From the NCBI GenBank assembly GCA_016892645.1, contig JAFEMX010000004.1, positions 186,001-250,000 of the forward strand: 64,000 bases of DNA, in the 5' to 3' direction. The position numbers and the translations under genes are program-made. The DNA comes from Micrococcaceae bacterium RIT 802 (GTDB lineage: Bacteria > Actinomycetota > Actinomycetes > Actinomycetales > Micrococcaceae). The notes beneath the pieces were generated by a model. It was given only the letters and a program-made list of their open reading frames with translations. It did no database searches and was not told the DNA's origin. How positions within the stretch are numbered: position 1 is the stretch's first letter; the number at the start of each line of letters is the position of its first letter. Shown in pieces: positions 1-9,658 of this stretch.

Positions 1-2
1 CG

Positions 3-161
3 GACGTCGACGACGACCAGGAGTTTCTCGACGTTTTCTGTCGGGTCGTCGGGGGGGATGTCGCTGCGATGTTCCGCGTCGGCTTCCCGCCAGCGGCACT
101 GACCCTGCCCTTCGTCACCACCGAGCAGGCGCTGAGCCTTCGAACCGATGCGCGGCCCTGA
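3..161 (+). CDS. C-terminal end of an unidentified protein (partial)
   Basis: An open frame enters from the left edge and ends at TGA 159-161, giving 52 visible residues. It begins with an acidic DVDDDQEF stretch and contains VGFPPAALTLPF near the end. The third codon positions are GC-rich, as in the real genes here. The rest of the gene lies outside the window. I do not recognise the family. A flavin-dependent nitroreductase-like C-terminus would be compatible, but that is only a guess. It converges on the serine hydrolase gene that ends at 239. Confidence 0.45.
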   Translation, partial: DVDDDQEFLDVFCRVVGGDVAAMFRVGFPPAALTLPFVTTEQALSLRTDARP

Positions 162-238
162 CACCAGCTGTGCACTTTGGTGTCCGGGATCGGCCCTTCA
201 AGCGTCGAATGCGGGTGGTCCATGCCCTCGGCTGGAGG

Positions 239-1060
239 CTACTGAGAACCGCTGAAGTCGGCGATGATTGCGTCGTTGAACGGCGTCCACGCCTCCACGG
301 CCCATGGACCGAAATCACGATCAGTCAGGGCGACGCAGGCCAGCCCTGCCGTGGGGTCGACCCAGAGGAACGTGCCGGATTGCCCGAAGTGCCCGAAGGT
401 CTGCGGCGAATTGCCGTTTCCGGTCCAGTGTGGATCCTTGGTGTCGCGCAGTTCGAACCCCAGGCCCCAGTCGTTGGGCTTTTGGAGGCCGTACCCGGGT
501 AAGACACCATCCAGACCGGGGAATTGGACAGTGGTGGCCCGCGTCATCGTGGTGGAGGACACCAAGGTGGGGCGATGGAGTTCGGCGGCGAACCGACCGA
601 GGTCCTCCACCGTCGAGGTGGCATCCGCGGCCGGCGAGCCGTGCAAACCGGTGGATTCCATGCCCAGTGGTTGCAGGACCGCTTCCGAGAGGTAGTCGGC
701 AAAGGCGATGCCCGTCTCCTGCTGGAGCGTCCGACCGAGTACGTCGAAGCCGGTGTTGGAGTAGATCCGACGGGACCCCGGGGAGGCGCGGACGGCGTCG
801 GAGGAAAAGTCGTAGCCGCTGGCGTGGGCCAACAGGTGCCGAACCGTCGAACCTTCCGGCCCGGCGGGCAGGTCCAGTGCGAGTGCTTCTTCCTCCAGGG
901 CGACGAGCACGGCGTAGGCCGACAGCAATTTGGTGACGGAGGCCAAGGGAAAGACCCGTTGGGTATCGCCACGATTGGCTACTGTCGTCCCCGAGGAGTC
1001 AAGGACCGCCGCAGCGGCATGGGGCACTGGCCATGAGTCGATCTGTTCCAGGGAAGCCAT
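239..1060 (-). CDS. Serine hydrolase of the class C beta-lactamase / penicillin-binding-protein-like family
   Basis: This is a 273-residue protein of the beta-lactamase superfamily (COG1680). The SxxK nucleophile motif reads SVTK about 40 residues in. The second motif reads YSN (IYSNTGFD) near residue 100. An HFGQSG segment near residue 220 stands where the KTG/HxG motif belongs. No signal peptide is visible, so the enzyme is probably cytoplasmic and more likely an esterase or peptidase than a beta-lactamase. I chose ATG 1060 over the adjacent GTG 1063 because AAAGG is better spaced for it. It starts 10 bases after oleD ends and may be the last gene of the olefin operon. The substrate cannot be told from sequence. 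Confidence 0.85.
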   Translation of the reverse strand: MASLEQIDSWPVPHAAAAVLDSSGTTVANRGDTQRVFPLASVTKLLSAYAVLVALEEEALALDLPAGPEGSTVRHLLAHASGYDFSSDAVRASPGSRRIYSNTGFDVLGRTLQQETGIAFADYLSEAVLQPLGMESTGLHGSPAADATSTVEDLGRFAAELHRPTLVSSTTMTRATTVQFPGLDGVLPGYGLQKPNDWGLGFELRDTKDPHWTGNGNSPQTFGHFGQSGTFLWVDPTAGLACVALTDRDFGPWAVEAWTPFNDAIIADFSGSQ

Positions 1061-1070
1061 CACGGCCTTT

Positions 1071-2105
1071 CTAAGCGGGGTCGGCGCGGTTCAGGGTGGG
1101 AGCCGAGCCGCCGTAGTGTGCGGCGAGCCGGACGAGGCCTTCGTCGATGGACACGGTCGGCGCCCACTGGAGGACTTCCCGGGTGGTGCGCTGGTCGAAC
1201 CAGTGGGCCGTCGAGAGCTGTTCGGCCAGGAACCTGGTCATGGGCGGCTCGTCGCTGACCCACCCCCTGCGCAGTGCAGCCACCCAGGCCCGCTCAAGGA
1301 CCGAACCGGCGGCTCGGGCCACCGGACCCGGGACACTGAATCCGGGGGCGGGGACGCCCCCGGCAGCGCAGATGCCGGCGATCAGTTCGCCGACCGGGCG
1401 CGGCTCCCCATTGGTGACGACCAGGGGGCGCCCGTGGGTCGAACCGATCCGTTCCAGGGCCTGGACGATCGCCGCGGCAGCATTATCCACGTAGGTCGTG
1501 TCGATCAGGGCAGTTCCGCCATCGAGCAGGGGCAGTCGGCCGGTGCGGGCCCGGTCGATGACGCGTTCGACCAACTGGGTATCCCCGGGGCCCCACACGA
1601 CATGCGGCCGCACGACGGCGACCCGGAAATCCTGCGCGTCGGCGGCAAGTGCCAGCACTTCGGCGGCCGCCTTGGAGCGGGCATAGTTGCCCCGCGCGGC
1701 CGTGGGGTCGGCGGGGCCGGCGCCCTCGCCGACGATGGACGAGCCGAGGTGGGCGACCGACGGGGAGGAAACGAAGACGAAGTCCGGCACATCTGCTGCG
1801 CGGGCGGCCTCGAGCAGATGGCGGGTACCGTCGATGTTGGTCGCGACGAACTCCTCCCACTCGCCGGTGAAGGAGACCTTCGCGGCGAGGTGCACGACGG
1901 CGTCAACCTCGTCAATCGCGCGGGCCACTGCGGCCCGGTCCGTGACTGAGCCGCGCACCAATTCGGTCCCGGGGAGCGTTCCGGCACCGCGGTGGAACGT
2001 CCGGACGCGGTAGCCGCGGGCGAGCAGGTCGGCGGCGACCGCACGCCCGAGCATGCCACTGGCCCCCGTGACGAGAACAAGGCCGCCCTGGCGTGGGCCG
2101 GTCAC
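1071..2105 (-). CDS. oleD: OleD: NAD(P)H-dependent 2-alkyl-3-oxoalkanoate reductase
   Basis: This is a 344-residue extended short-chain dehydrogenase. It has an N-terminal Rossmann motif VTGASGMLGR (GxxGxxG) and a YARSK motif (YxxxK) near residue 150. In the olefin pathway OleD reduces the 2-alkyl-3-ketoacid made by OleA to the 2-alkyl-3-hydroxyacid, which OleC and OleB then process. The GTG start overlaps the stop of oleBC by four bases, so the two are translationally coupled. The general family is certain. The specific OleD role rests on the operon context with oleA and oleBC. Confidence 0.88.
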   Translation of the reverse strand: MTGPRQGGLVLVTGASGMLGRAVAADLLARGYRVRTFHRGAGTLPGTELVRGSVTDRAAVARAIDEVDAVVHLAAKVSFTGEWEEFVATNIDGTRHLLEAARAADVPDFVFVSSPSVAHLGSSIVGEGAGPADPTAARGNYARSKAAAEVLALAADAQDFRVAVVRPHVVWGPGDTQLVERVIDRARTGRLPLLDGGTALIDTTYVDNAAAAIVQALERIGSTHGRPLVVTNGEPRPVGELIAGICAAGGVPAPGFSVPGPVARAAGSVLERAWVAALRRGWVSDEPPMTRFLAEQLSTAHWFDQRTTREVLQWAPTVSIDEGLVRLAAHYGGSAPTLNRADPA

Positions 2106-4750
2106 GGTCGGCCGCTTTTCCGGCCTGACAGGAGCTTGCCGGCCCAGGCGGAGAGTGCGCTGCGATCGATCTTCGAGTTGTGCCGGATGTCCGTGGGCAT
2201 GTCCGGGATGGTGAGGACCGCCGATACCTGGATGCCGGTCCGCTCGAGCACGGAGCTGCGTACGATCTGGGTGGTCGCCGCGTCCAGGAGGCCGGCACGG
2301 CGGGACTTCGAGTCGGTTTCGACGATCACGACGACGGCCTGTGTCCCCGCAGGGCCGACGCCGACGACGGCGGCACGCCGGATCCCGGCCACGGCCTCCG
2401 CGGCCAGTTCGGCGGCCACCGGGGTGCGGACGCCGAGAGGTGTGGTGATGAGGTGTCCGAGTCGCCCCTGGACCCAGAGGCGCCCGTCAGCGTCGAGATG
2501 GCCGACGTCGCCGGTGTGGTGCCATCCTGGATGGACCACGCTGGCTTGCTCGGTGATCCACAACCGGTCGTAGCGGTCTTTCACGTGTGGGGCGCCGACG
2601 ACGATTTCGCCCAGGACGTCCGGCGTCTCGCCCAGGGTATCCGTGACGGATCCATCCGCGTCGAGCGGGGCGATCCTGACCTGGGCCCCCGCCACGGGGG
2701 TGCCGACGCAGACGCCGTCACCGTTCCCGGCCGCGAGGATGCCCTCGAGGCTGATGTCGGTGACGGGAAGGGCCTCGGTCATGCCGTACGGCGTGTGGAC
2801 CTTTGCCCGTGGTGCCAGCTGCTGGACCCGCTGCAGCAGCCGGGCACCCAACGGTGCACCGGCGGAGAGCAGCAGGTCCACCCGTTCCAGCGCTGCCCGC
2901 TGCACGGCGTCCATGCCAGCGGCGCTGGCCAGGACATTGACCAGGGCGGCCGGCGAGGCGAAGACGATCGTGGCGTCGATCGCAGCGGCAGCGTCGGCCA
3001 AGGCGGACGCGGTCAGCGTCCGGGGCGAGGTGACATCCATGTCCGGAGTCACCGAGACGGCCCCCAGGGCGGGCCCGAGGAGGGCGAAGGGAGCGAATCC
3101 GGCCACTAGCGCGTCGCCGGGCTTGAGGCCGTAGGTGGCCTGCAGGGTGTCGCGCATCGCGGCGAGTTGGCGGTGTGTGTAGACGACGCCCTTGGCCGGT
3201 CCCGTTGAGCCGGAGGTGAAGAGCACCGCGGCATCGGCATCCGGATCGGCTGTCTCGAAAGCGGCATCATCCTCGGCCATGGCAGACGACCCTCCGCTCT
3301 CGAGGTCGGGGATCGTGGTGGTGACACCGAGCAGGCGGCGTTTGGCGGGGGAGAGGTCACCGACGGAAATGCGTTCGCCGGGCCAGTTGAGGGCGCGGGC
3401 ACCGACGAGGGCGCGTTCAATGCCGATCAGGTAGCCGGGGCCCGCACCGCGGATGGCCCGCCCGAGGCCGCGTGTGCCCAGTCCGGCGTCGGCGACGACG
3501 ATGACCGCGCCCAGTCTGAGGCAGGCGTAGATCAGGGCGGTGAGCTCGGAACTCGGGGGGACCAGCAGGTTGACCCGGTCCCCGCGCCGCACGCCGAGCT
3601 TGGCGAGGCCGTGCGCGATGGCGTCGACCCGTCGGGCGAGCGAGGCCCACGAGACGGACCGGGAGAGGCGGGTGGATCCGGCGGCCGGCAGCATGTCGAC
3701 CACGGCATCGGTCTGGTCGTCGCGGCGTGCGTCGAGTTCGGAGAGCATGCTGCGGAATTCCGTACCGGACATGCCCGCGGAGGTGTCTCCGTCGTCCGCT
3801 GCCGTGGGGCCCTGGCTGGATGTGGGGAGAGCTCCCGCCAGCCATTCCAGAAGCGGGGTCGCGATGTCGCGGTCCTCGGGGAGCAGATGCCCGGCGCCCT
3901 CGAAGCGGTGCACGTCGGCGTGCGGCAGCCTGTCCATCAGGTCGCGCAGGTAGCGGTCGGAGAAGATGGGGTCGCGGGGTCCCCACATCATCAAGGAGGG
4001 CACCGACAGCGTCCGGAGATCCGTCGAGATGGACTCCAACGCGGGCCAGCTGGGGTGCCCCGGCTGAGCGGGGATGTCGGCCACGAAATTGGCCACACCG
4101 GCCCGCTCGGCGACCGTGCCGTAGGGCTCCATGAAAGCGGCCTCGACATCCCTCTCAAGTTTCGGGTGGGCGAGGGCGTGGGTGACCTTCAGGAAGGCCG
4201 GAGTAGTCTGCGTGCCCCAGCGGTGGACCGCGGGGTGCAAGGCCAGGGAGAGGGCCGGGGGTAAGGAGAACCCAGAGGGATGAACTGCGGTGTTGGTGAG
4301 CACAACGCCAGCGAGCAGGTCACGGTGCCGGGTCGCCCAGCCGAGCGAGATGAGCCCGCCCCAATCGTGGCCCAGCGTGACCACTGGGCCGGTGAGATCG
4401 AGGGCGTCCGTGAGGTCGCCCAGGTCGGTGACCCGGTCCTCGAGGCGCCGGAAAGTCCCGGTGCGGTCCGAGAAGCCCATGTCGAGCTGGTCGACGGCGA
4501 TGACGCGCCACGGGTTCTCCGCCACCGTTGCCGCCTCGATGACGCTGCGCCAGAGGTAGGACCAGGTCGGGTTGCCGTGGACGGCGAGGATGGTTCCGGC
4601 GGGGGAGCGGTGCTGGGATTCTAAGAGGGGTCCGTTGTCCAGGACATGCCACTGGTGGGCGGTGCCCGGATGGTCGCAGCCTGCCGTGGAGGGGACGGTG
4701 AGGTATCGGGAGAATTCGGGGCGGACCCCGGGCCAGCTCCGACCTACCAC
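2102..4750 (-). CDS. oleBC: OleBC: fused alpha/beta-hydrolase (beta-lactone decarboxylase) and AMP-dependent beta-lactone synthetase
   Basis: This 882-residue protein joins two enzymes. The N-terminal ~300 residues are an alpha/beta hydrolase (AVHGNPTWSYLWR oxyanion region, nucleophile elbow GHDWGG) of the haloalkane dehalogenase-like OleB type. The C-terminal ~550 residues are an ANL-superfamily enzyme with the P-loop TSGSTGPAKG, the YGMTE motif and HTGDVGHLD. OleC converts the 2-alkyl-3-hydroxyacid to a beta-lactone using ATP. OleB decarboxylates the lactone to a cis-olefin. The fusion is the known actinobacterial form (for example Micrococcus). I chose GTG 4750, which overlaps the oleA stop, over an ATG 246 bases upstream. 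The extra N-terminus from that ATG would be antisense-like, arginine- and proline-rich sequence inside oleA. Confidence 0.9.
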   Translation of the reverse strand: MVGRSWPGVRPEFSRYLTVPSTAGCDHPGTAHQWHVLDNGPLLESQHRSPAGTILAVHGNPTWSYLWRSVIEAATVAENPWRVIAVDQLDMGFSDRTGTFRRLEDRVTDLGDLTDALDLTGPVVTLGHDWGGLISLGWATRHRDLLAGVVLTNTAVHPSGFSLPPALSLALHPAVHRWGTQTTPAFLKVTHALAHPKLERDVEAAFMEPYGTVAERAGVANFVADIPAQPGHPSWPALESISTDLRTLSVPSLMMWGPRDPIFSDRYLRDLMDRLPHADVHRFEGAGHLLPEDRDIATPLLEWLAGALPTSSQGPTAADDGDTSAGMSGTEFRSMLSELDARRDDQTDAVVDMLPAAGSTRLSRSVSWASLARRVDAIAHGLAKLGVRRGDRVNLLVPPSSELTALIYACLRLGAVIVVADAGLGTRGLGRAIRGAGPGYLIGIERALVGARALNWPGERISVGDLSPAKRRLLGVTTTIPDLESGGSSAMAEDDAAFETADPDADAAVLFTSGSTGPAKGVVYTHRQLAAMRDTLQATYGLKPGDALVAGFAPFALLGPALGAVSVTPDMDVTSPRTLTASALADAAAAIDATIVFASPAALVNVLASAAGMDAVQRAALERVDLLLSAGAPLGARLLQRVQQLAPRAKVHTPYGMTEALPVTDISLEGILAAGNGDGVCVGTPVAGAQVRIAPLDADGSVTDTLGETPDVLGEIVVGAPHVKDRYDRLWITEQASVVHPGWHHTGDVGHLDADGRLWVQGRLGHLITTPLGVRTPVAAELAAEAVAGIRRAAVVGVGPAGTQAVVVIVETDSKSRRAGLLDAATTQIVRSSVLERTGIQVSAVLTIPDMPTDIRHNSKIDRSALSAWAGKLLSGRKSGRP

Positions 4751-5769
4751 GCCAGCTCCAGCATCGCCGTATTCAGCCCAGACCCGACGCCCATGCACAG
4801 CACCCGGTCGCCCGGGTTCAGCGAGTTGGCCTCCTGGGCCAGGGTCATCGGCAGGGACGCGGGGCCGACGTTGCCCCACTTCGGGAAGGTGATCGGCACC
4901 CGGTCGCGGACCAGGTCGACGGCCTTGATGATCGCGTTGGTGTAGGAGTTCGAGACCTGGTGGGTGACGTAGCGGTCCATCGATCCCCAGTGCCACCCGT
5001 CCTGGTGTGCCTCGTCCCAGGCGTCGACCACGAGCTTCAGGCCGTGGTCCAGCAGGCCCTTGGTGTCGGTGTACATGCCTTGGGGGCCGCCGACGCAGAG
5101 TTCGTGGTGTTCGGTCCCGGCACGGGAGACGCCGCCGAGGATGCGGTGGGATCCGGCGTGTTCGTCGGCTCGGCCGATGACTGCCGCCGCGGCGCCGGAG
5201 CCCAGGGTCAAGGTGGCGAATTCTCGCAGATAGTCCTGCCGGGTCGAGTCCTCGCGGTTCAGCCGGTCGAAGGTCGGCTCCTGGGCAATCTGCGAGTCCT
5301 CGCCGGCCACGATGAGCGCGTATTTGATCTGGCCGGAATCGATCATGTTCGCGGCCAAGGTCATACCGTTCACGAATCCGAGGCAGGCATTGGCCAGGTC
5401 GAAGTTCATCGCGGAGGAGGGGAGACCCAGGCCGTTGTGCACCTTGACGGCTACGGAGGGTTCCAGGTTCTTGCGGGTGACCGATGTGTTGATGAGCAGG
5501 CCGATCTCATGCGGCTCGATGCCGGATTCGGCCAGGGCCTTGGAACCGGCTTCGACGGCGGCATCGTCGAATCCCGTGCCTTCGGGCCACCAGCGGCGTT
5601 CGCTCACCCCGGCAACGCGTTCAAGCAGCTTCTTTGACAGGCGCAGGCGTTTCAGACTGGGTTCGAGGCGCTTGTCGAATTCACTGGACGTGACGACGAC
5701 GGGAGCTTCCACACTCGTGACGGCAAGAATCGCCGAGTTGGTGTGTCGAAACGTTGCATTGCCGCTCAA
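4744..5769 (-). CDS. oleA: OleA: head-to-head acyl-CoA condensing thiolase
   Basis: This 341-residue thiolase-superfamily enzyme joins two fatty acyl-CoAs into a 2-alkyl-3-ketoacid, the committed step of long-chain olefin synthesis. The active-site cysteine is in ANACLGFVNGM. The histidine is in THQVSNS, and the asparagine is in KWGNVGPAS. The residues after the start, SGNATFRHTNSAILAV, match my memory of actinobacterial OleA N-termini. I chose TTG 5769 because GAAGG lies 7 bases upstream. A TTG at 5838 would add 23 residues without an evident ribosome site. oleA is the first gene of a tight operon with oleBC, oleD and perhaps the serine hydrolase. The 230-base gap to divergent smc should hold both promoters. 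Confidence 0.88.
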   Translation of the reverse strand: MSGNATFRHTNSAILAVTSVEAPVVVTSSEFDKRLEPSLKRLRLSKKLLERVAGVSERRWWPEGTGFDDAAVEAGSKALAESGIEPHEIGLLINTSVTRKNLEPSVAVKVHNGLGLPSSAMNFDLANACLGFVNGMTLAANMIDSGQIKYALIVAGEDSQIAQEPTFDRLNREDSTRQDYLREFATLTLGSGAAAAVIGRADEHAGSHRILGGVSRAGTEHHELCVGGPQGMYTDTKGLLDHGLKLVVDAWDEAHQDGWHWGSMDRYVTHQVSNSYTNAIIKAVDLVRDRVPITFPKWGNVGPASLPMTLAQEANSLNPGDRVLCMGVGSGLNTAMLELAW

Positions 5770-5999
5770 TATCCAGCCTTCGTCCAAATGGGGATCCACG
5801 TGCCGCCGACGCATCCAGCCGATGCGAAGACTCTCCAACCGTTAACTATGCACGCTGCCCCATGGTTCCCGCACATTCACCGCACGGCATGAACGGTGCC
5901 TGTGACATTTCCCCCACCGTGTGGCAATCGTCGTCCGCCTGCGGAAACACAGTAGATTAGGGACATCGAATCGACAGTTCCGCCAGCTGAAAGACCCCC

Positions 6000-8900
6000 G
6001 TGCACCTCAAGACCCTGACCGTCCGTGGATTCAAGTCGTTTGCCTCGGCGACGACCTTTGAATTCGAGCCGGGCGTGACGGCTGTCGTGGGACCCAACGG
6101 ATCCGGCAAGTCCAATGTCGTCGACGCGTTGTCCTGGGTCATGGGAGAGCAGGGCGCCAAGACCCTGCGCGGCGGGAAGATGGAAGACGTGATCTTCGCC
6201 GGCACGTCGGGGCGGGCGGCCCTGGGGCGTGCCCAGGTGTCCCTGACGATCGACAACGCCGATGGTGCCCTGCCCATCGAATACTCGGAAGTCACGATCA
6301 CGCGCACCCTCTTCCGGGCCGGGGGATCCGAGTATGCGATCAACGGCCAGTCGTGCCGGCTGTTGGATATCCAGGAACTGCTCTCGGATACCGGCATGGG
6401 ACGCGAGATGCATGTCATCGTCGGACAGGGCCAGCTCGATCGCATCCTGCACGCGACGGCGGAGGAGCGCCGGGGTTTCATCGAGGAGGCCGCCGGCGTG
6501 CTCAAGCACCGCAGGCGCCGGGAGAAGACGGTCCGCAAGCTCGACTCGATGGCCGCAAACCTGTCCCGTCTACAGGATCTGACGGGCGAGGTCCGACGGC
6601 AGCTCACGCCGCTAGGAAAGCAGGCGGAGGTCGCCCGGCGCGCGCAGTCCGTCCAGTTCGAAGTGCGCGATGCCCGGTCGCGCCTGCTCGCAGACGAATT
6701 GGTGACGTTGCGCGACGCCTTGACCCGCGAGCTGGAGGACGAACGCCGCATCAGGGAACGCCGGGATGAGGTCGAGCAGGCGGTTCGAAAGGTCAAGGAG
6801 CGGCAAGTCGGCCTGGAAGCTGCTGCGGAGCGGACCGAGCCGGCCCTGAACGCCGCACGCGAGGCTTGGCATGCACTCAACACGACCCAGGAACGATTGC
6901 GCTCCCTCGGTGCGTTGGCCGCGGAACGTCAACGGAACCTGGCGTCCCAGGCCACGGTAGTCCACGACACATCGCGTGATCCCGACCGGATGGAAGCCCA
7001 AGCGGAACGACTGCGAACGGAACTGGGGGCGTTGGAGAGCGAGCGGGCGGCGTTGTCGGTCCAGCTGGAGGAAACGGTGGCCCGCCGGTCCGCTGCCGAA
7101 TCAGCGGCAGCCGAGGAATCCCGGCGCTTGACCGAGCTCATGCGCGCTGCCGCTGACCGCCGGGAAGGACTCGCGAAGCTGGCAGGACAGGTCGGATCGG
7201 CGCGTAGCCGGGTCGAATCCCTGGAGGGCGAACTCGGCCGGCTGCGCCAAGCCGCGGAACAATCCCGTGCACGCGGCGCGAATGCCCAACTGAAGTACAC
7301 CGAGTTGGAACAACAAGCCACCGGCGTCGAGGACTCGGAAGAGGACCTGGACGCGGAGCACGAACGCGCCGAGGAGACACTGGCAGTCTGCAGCCGGGAA
7401 CTCGAAGAGCTGGCAGCACGTGAACAAGCAGCCGAACGTACGCGGACGACCTTGCAGGCACGACTCGAGGCATTGCAGGCTGCGATGGGTCGCCGCGACG
7501 CCTCGGAGGAGATCCTGCAGGCGGGCCTCGATGGCATCCGAGGACGCATCAGCGCGGACATCCGCGTGGAGCCCGGTTACGAAGCGGCGATCTCCGCGGC
7601 ACTTGGCCCCTATGCCGAGGCCCTGAGCGCCCACAGCGGCGAGCAGGCTCTCCGGACGCTGGAATCGGTGCACGACGGCGAGTCCGGCCGCATCCACCTG
7701 GTGTTCCCCCAGGAACCGCAGGACGAAGAGACAGGTGTGGCCGTTGCGGCAACTTCGCGTCCAAGCCCCGTGGCGCAAACCGCCGGAGTGCACTGGGCCG
7801 CCGAACTTGTCGGAGTGCGCGACGAAGCCCCCGATGGCCTCCGACAGGCTGTCCATTCGCTGCTGGACGGGATTGCGATCGTCGACGACGCAGCCCACGC
7901 TTCCGGGCTCCTGTCCGACGATCCTCGGCTGATGGTCGTGACTAGGGGCGGGGACGTACACACGGCGAACAGCATGGCCGGCGGTTCTGGTGCGGGGTCG
8001 TCGCTGCTCGAACAGCAAGCCGCGATCGACGCCACCACGACCGAACTTGCCACCGCTAGGTCCTCCTACGAACAACTCCGGTTTCAGCGCGCCGCCGTCG
8101 AGGAGCGCCACCGGGAAGCCACGATTGCGGTTGACACGGCCCTGGAACGGCTCTACCAGTCGGACGCCCGCATCACCGGGGTTGCCGAACAGCTGGCGAC
8201 GCTGGGCTCCACGATCCGCCAATCGAGCGCAGAAACCGAACGGACCGACCAGCAGGTCCAGACCGCCATCGCATCCTTGGAGACCGCGGAAAGCGCAGTC
8301 ACGGAACTCCGGGCCCGCCTCGAGGCGGCCCAGCACGTTCCGTCCGACGAGGAACCCGACGGCAGCACGGGTGAACGGCTCGACGCGGAAGCCGCCGGGG
8401 CTCGGCAACACGAGCTCGAAGCGCGACTGGCGCTCCGCGGCAGCGAGGAGCAGGTCAGCCACCTGCGTGGCCGCGTAGATTCCCTCGTCCAGTCCGCGGC
8501 CCGGGAGCGGGGACACCGAGAACAGGCCGAAAAACGGGCCGCCTCCCGGCGTCGCCAGGCAACACGGGCCGCCGCCGTGGGCCGGGGAATTGACCTCGTG
8601 CTCGAGCGCGTGGCCGACTCCCTCGCCCAGGCCGGCGCTCAGCGAGACAGCTTGGCCACCGAGCGTGAAGGGCTCGACGCACAGTTGGGGGTGATCCGTG
8701 CCCAAGCTGGTGAGCTGGCCACAGAACTAGGGGGACTAACCGACTCAGTCCATCGCGACGAGTTGGCCCGGGCCGAACAGCGGATGCGCATCGAGGCCTT
8801 GGAGGCCCGCTCGCTGGAGGAGCTCGGGATGACCCCGGAACACCTGCTGGAGAACTACGGTCCGCACCTGCCCGTCCCCTTGCCCGCGGGGGAAACCGAC

Positions 8901-9611
8901 AAATGGGCTGCGCTGCGCCAGGATGTCGACGAAGAAGGCAACACGCTCGTGGAGGGCACACCTTTCGAACGCGTCGAACAGCAGAAGCGGCTGCGCAAGG
9001 CAGAGAAGGACCTCGCCTCCCTCGGCAAGGTGAACCCGCTGGCGTTGGAGGAGTTTGCCGCGCTGGAAGAACGTCACCGGTTCCTGGCCGAACAGTTGGA
9101 GGATCTCAAAGCCAGCCGCAAGGACCTGCTGGACATCATCCGCGATGTCGACGAGCGGGTCGAGCGCGTGTTCACGGAGGCGTTCCACGACACGGCGACG
9201 CAGTTCGATCGGGTCTTCGCCACGCTCTTCCCCGGCGGTGAAGGACGACTGGTGCTGACGGACCCGGACGACATGCTCAACACCGGCATCGAGGTCCAGG
9301 CCAGGCCCGCGGGCAAGAAGATCAAACGGCTCTCCCTGCTGTCCGGCGGTGAGCGGTCCCTCACGGCAGTCGCCCTGCTGGTGGCGATCTTCAAGGCACG
9401 CCCCTCGCCGTTCTACGTCATGGATGAGGTCGAAGCCGCGTTGGACGACACCAACCTGGGGCGGCTACTGACGATCTTCCGGGAGCTGCAGGAGGAAAGC
9501 CAGCTGATCATCATCACCCACCAGAAGCGGACCATGGAGATCGCCGACGCGCTCTATGGGGTGTCGATGCGTGGCGACGGAGTCACGAAGGTCATCAGCC
9601 AGCGGTTGTGA
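6000..9611 (+). CDS. smc: Chromosome segregation ATPase SMC
   Basis: This 1203-residue protein has the full SMC layout. The Walker A motif GPNGSGKSN is near residue 35. A long coiled coil of Glu/Arg/Ala-rich sequence follows, with a hinge at roughly residues 515-660 (GIRGRISADIRVEPGYEAAI at its start). A second coiled coil leads to the ABC signature LLSGGERSL and Walker B FYVMDEVEAALDD near the C-terminus. SMC dimers with ScpA and ScpB organise and separate the chromosome. The start is GTG 6000, giving the canonical MHLKTLTVRGFKSFA beginning. scpA and scpB are not in the window. It is divergent from oleA. Confidence 0.98.
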   Translation: MHLKTLTVRGFKSFASATTFEFEPGVTAVVGPNGSGKSNVVDALSWVMGEQGAKTLRGGKMEDVIFAGTSGRAALGRAQVSLTIDNADGALPIEYSEVTITRTLFRAGGSEYAINGQSCRLLDIQELLSDTGMGREMHVIVGQGQLDRILHATAEERRGFIEEAAGVLKHRRRREKTVRKLDSMAANLSRLQDLTGEVRRQLTPLGKQAEVARRAQSVQFEVRDARSRLLADELVTLRDALTRELEDERRIRERRDEVEQAVRKVKERQVGLEAAAERTEPALNAAREAWHALNTTQERLRSLGALAAERQRNLASQATVVHDTSRDPDRMEAQAERLRTELGALESERAALSVQLEETVARRSAAESAAAEESRRLTELMRAAADRREGLAKLAGQVGSARSRVESLEGELGRLRQAAEQSRARGANAQLKYTELEQQATGVEDSEEDLDAEHERAEETLAVCSRELEELAAREQAAERTRTTLQARLEALQAAMGRRDASEEILQAGLDGIRGRISADIRVEPGYEAAISAALGPYAEALSAHSGEQALRTLESVHDGESGRIHLVFPQEPQDEETGVAVAATSRPSPVAQTAGVHWAAELVGVRDEAPDGLRQAVHSLLDGIAIVDDAAHASGLLSDDPRLMVVTRGGDVHTANSMAGGSGAGSSLLEQQAAIDATTTELATARSSYEQLRFQRAAVEERHREATIAVDTALERLYQSDARITGVAEQLATLGSTIRQSSAETERTDQQVQTAIASLETAESAVTELRARLEAAQHVPSDEEPDGSTGERLDAEAAGARQHELEARLALRGSEEQVSHLRGRVDSLVQSAARERGHREQAEKRAASRRRQATRAAAVGRGIDLVLERVADSLAQAGAQRDSLATEREGLDAQLGVIRAQAGELATELGGLTDSVHRDELARAEQRMRIEALEARSLEELGMTPEHLLENYGPHLPVPLPAGETDKWAALRQDVDEEGNTLVEGTPFERVEQQKRLRKAEKDLASLGKVNPLALEEFAALEERHRFLAEQLEDLKASRKDLLDIIRDVDERVERVFTEAFHDTATQFDRVFATLFPGGEGRLVLTDPDDMLNTGIEVQARPAGKKIKRLSLLSGGERSLTAVALLVAIFKARPSPFYVMDEVEAALDDTNLGRLLTIFRELQEESQLIIITHQKRTMEIADALYGVSMRGDGVTKVISQRL

Positions 9612-9658
9612 CCAGCCCCGATCCCCTGGCCAGGCCACACGAACCCGCCGGGTCGCGG

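Noticed and set aside
4751-4996. Longer N-terminus for OleBC
   Set aside because: The added 82 residues are read antisense-like through the oleA coding end, are Arg/Pro-rich and match no hydrolase start.
7101-8705. A 534-codon minus-strand frame
   Set aside because: It is antisense to smc and has no recognisable domain or ribosome site.
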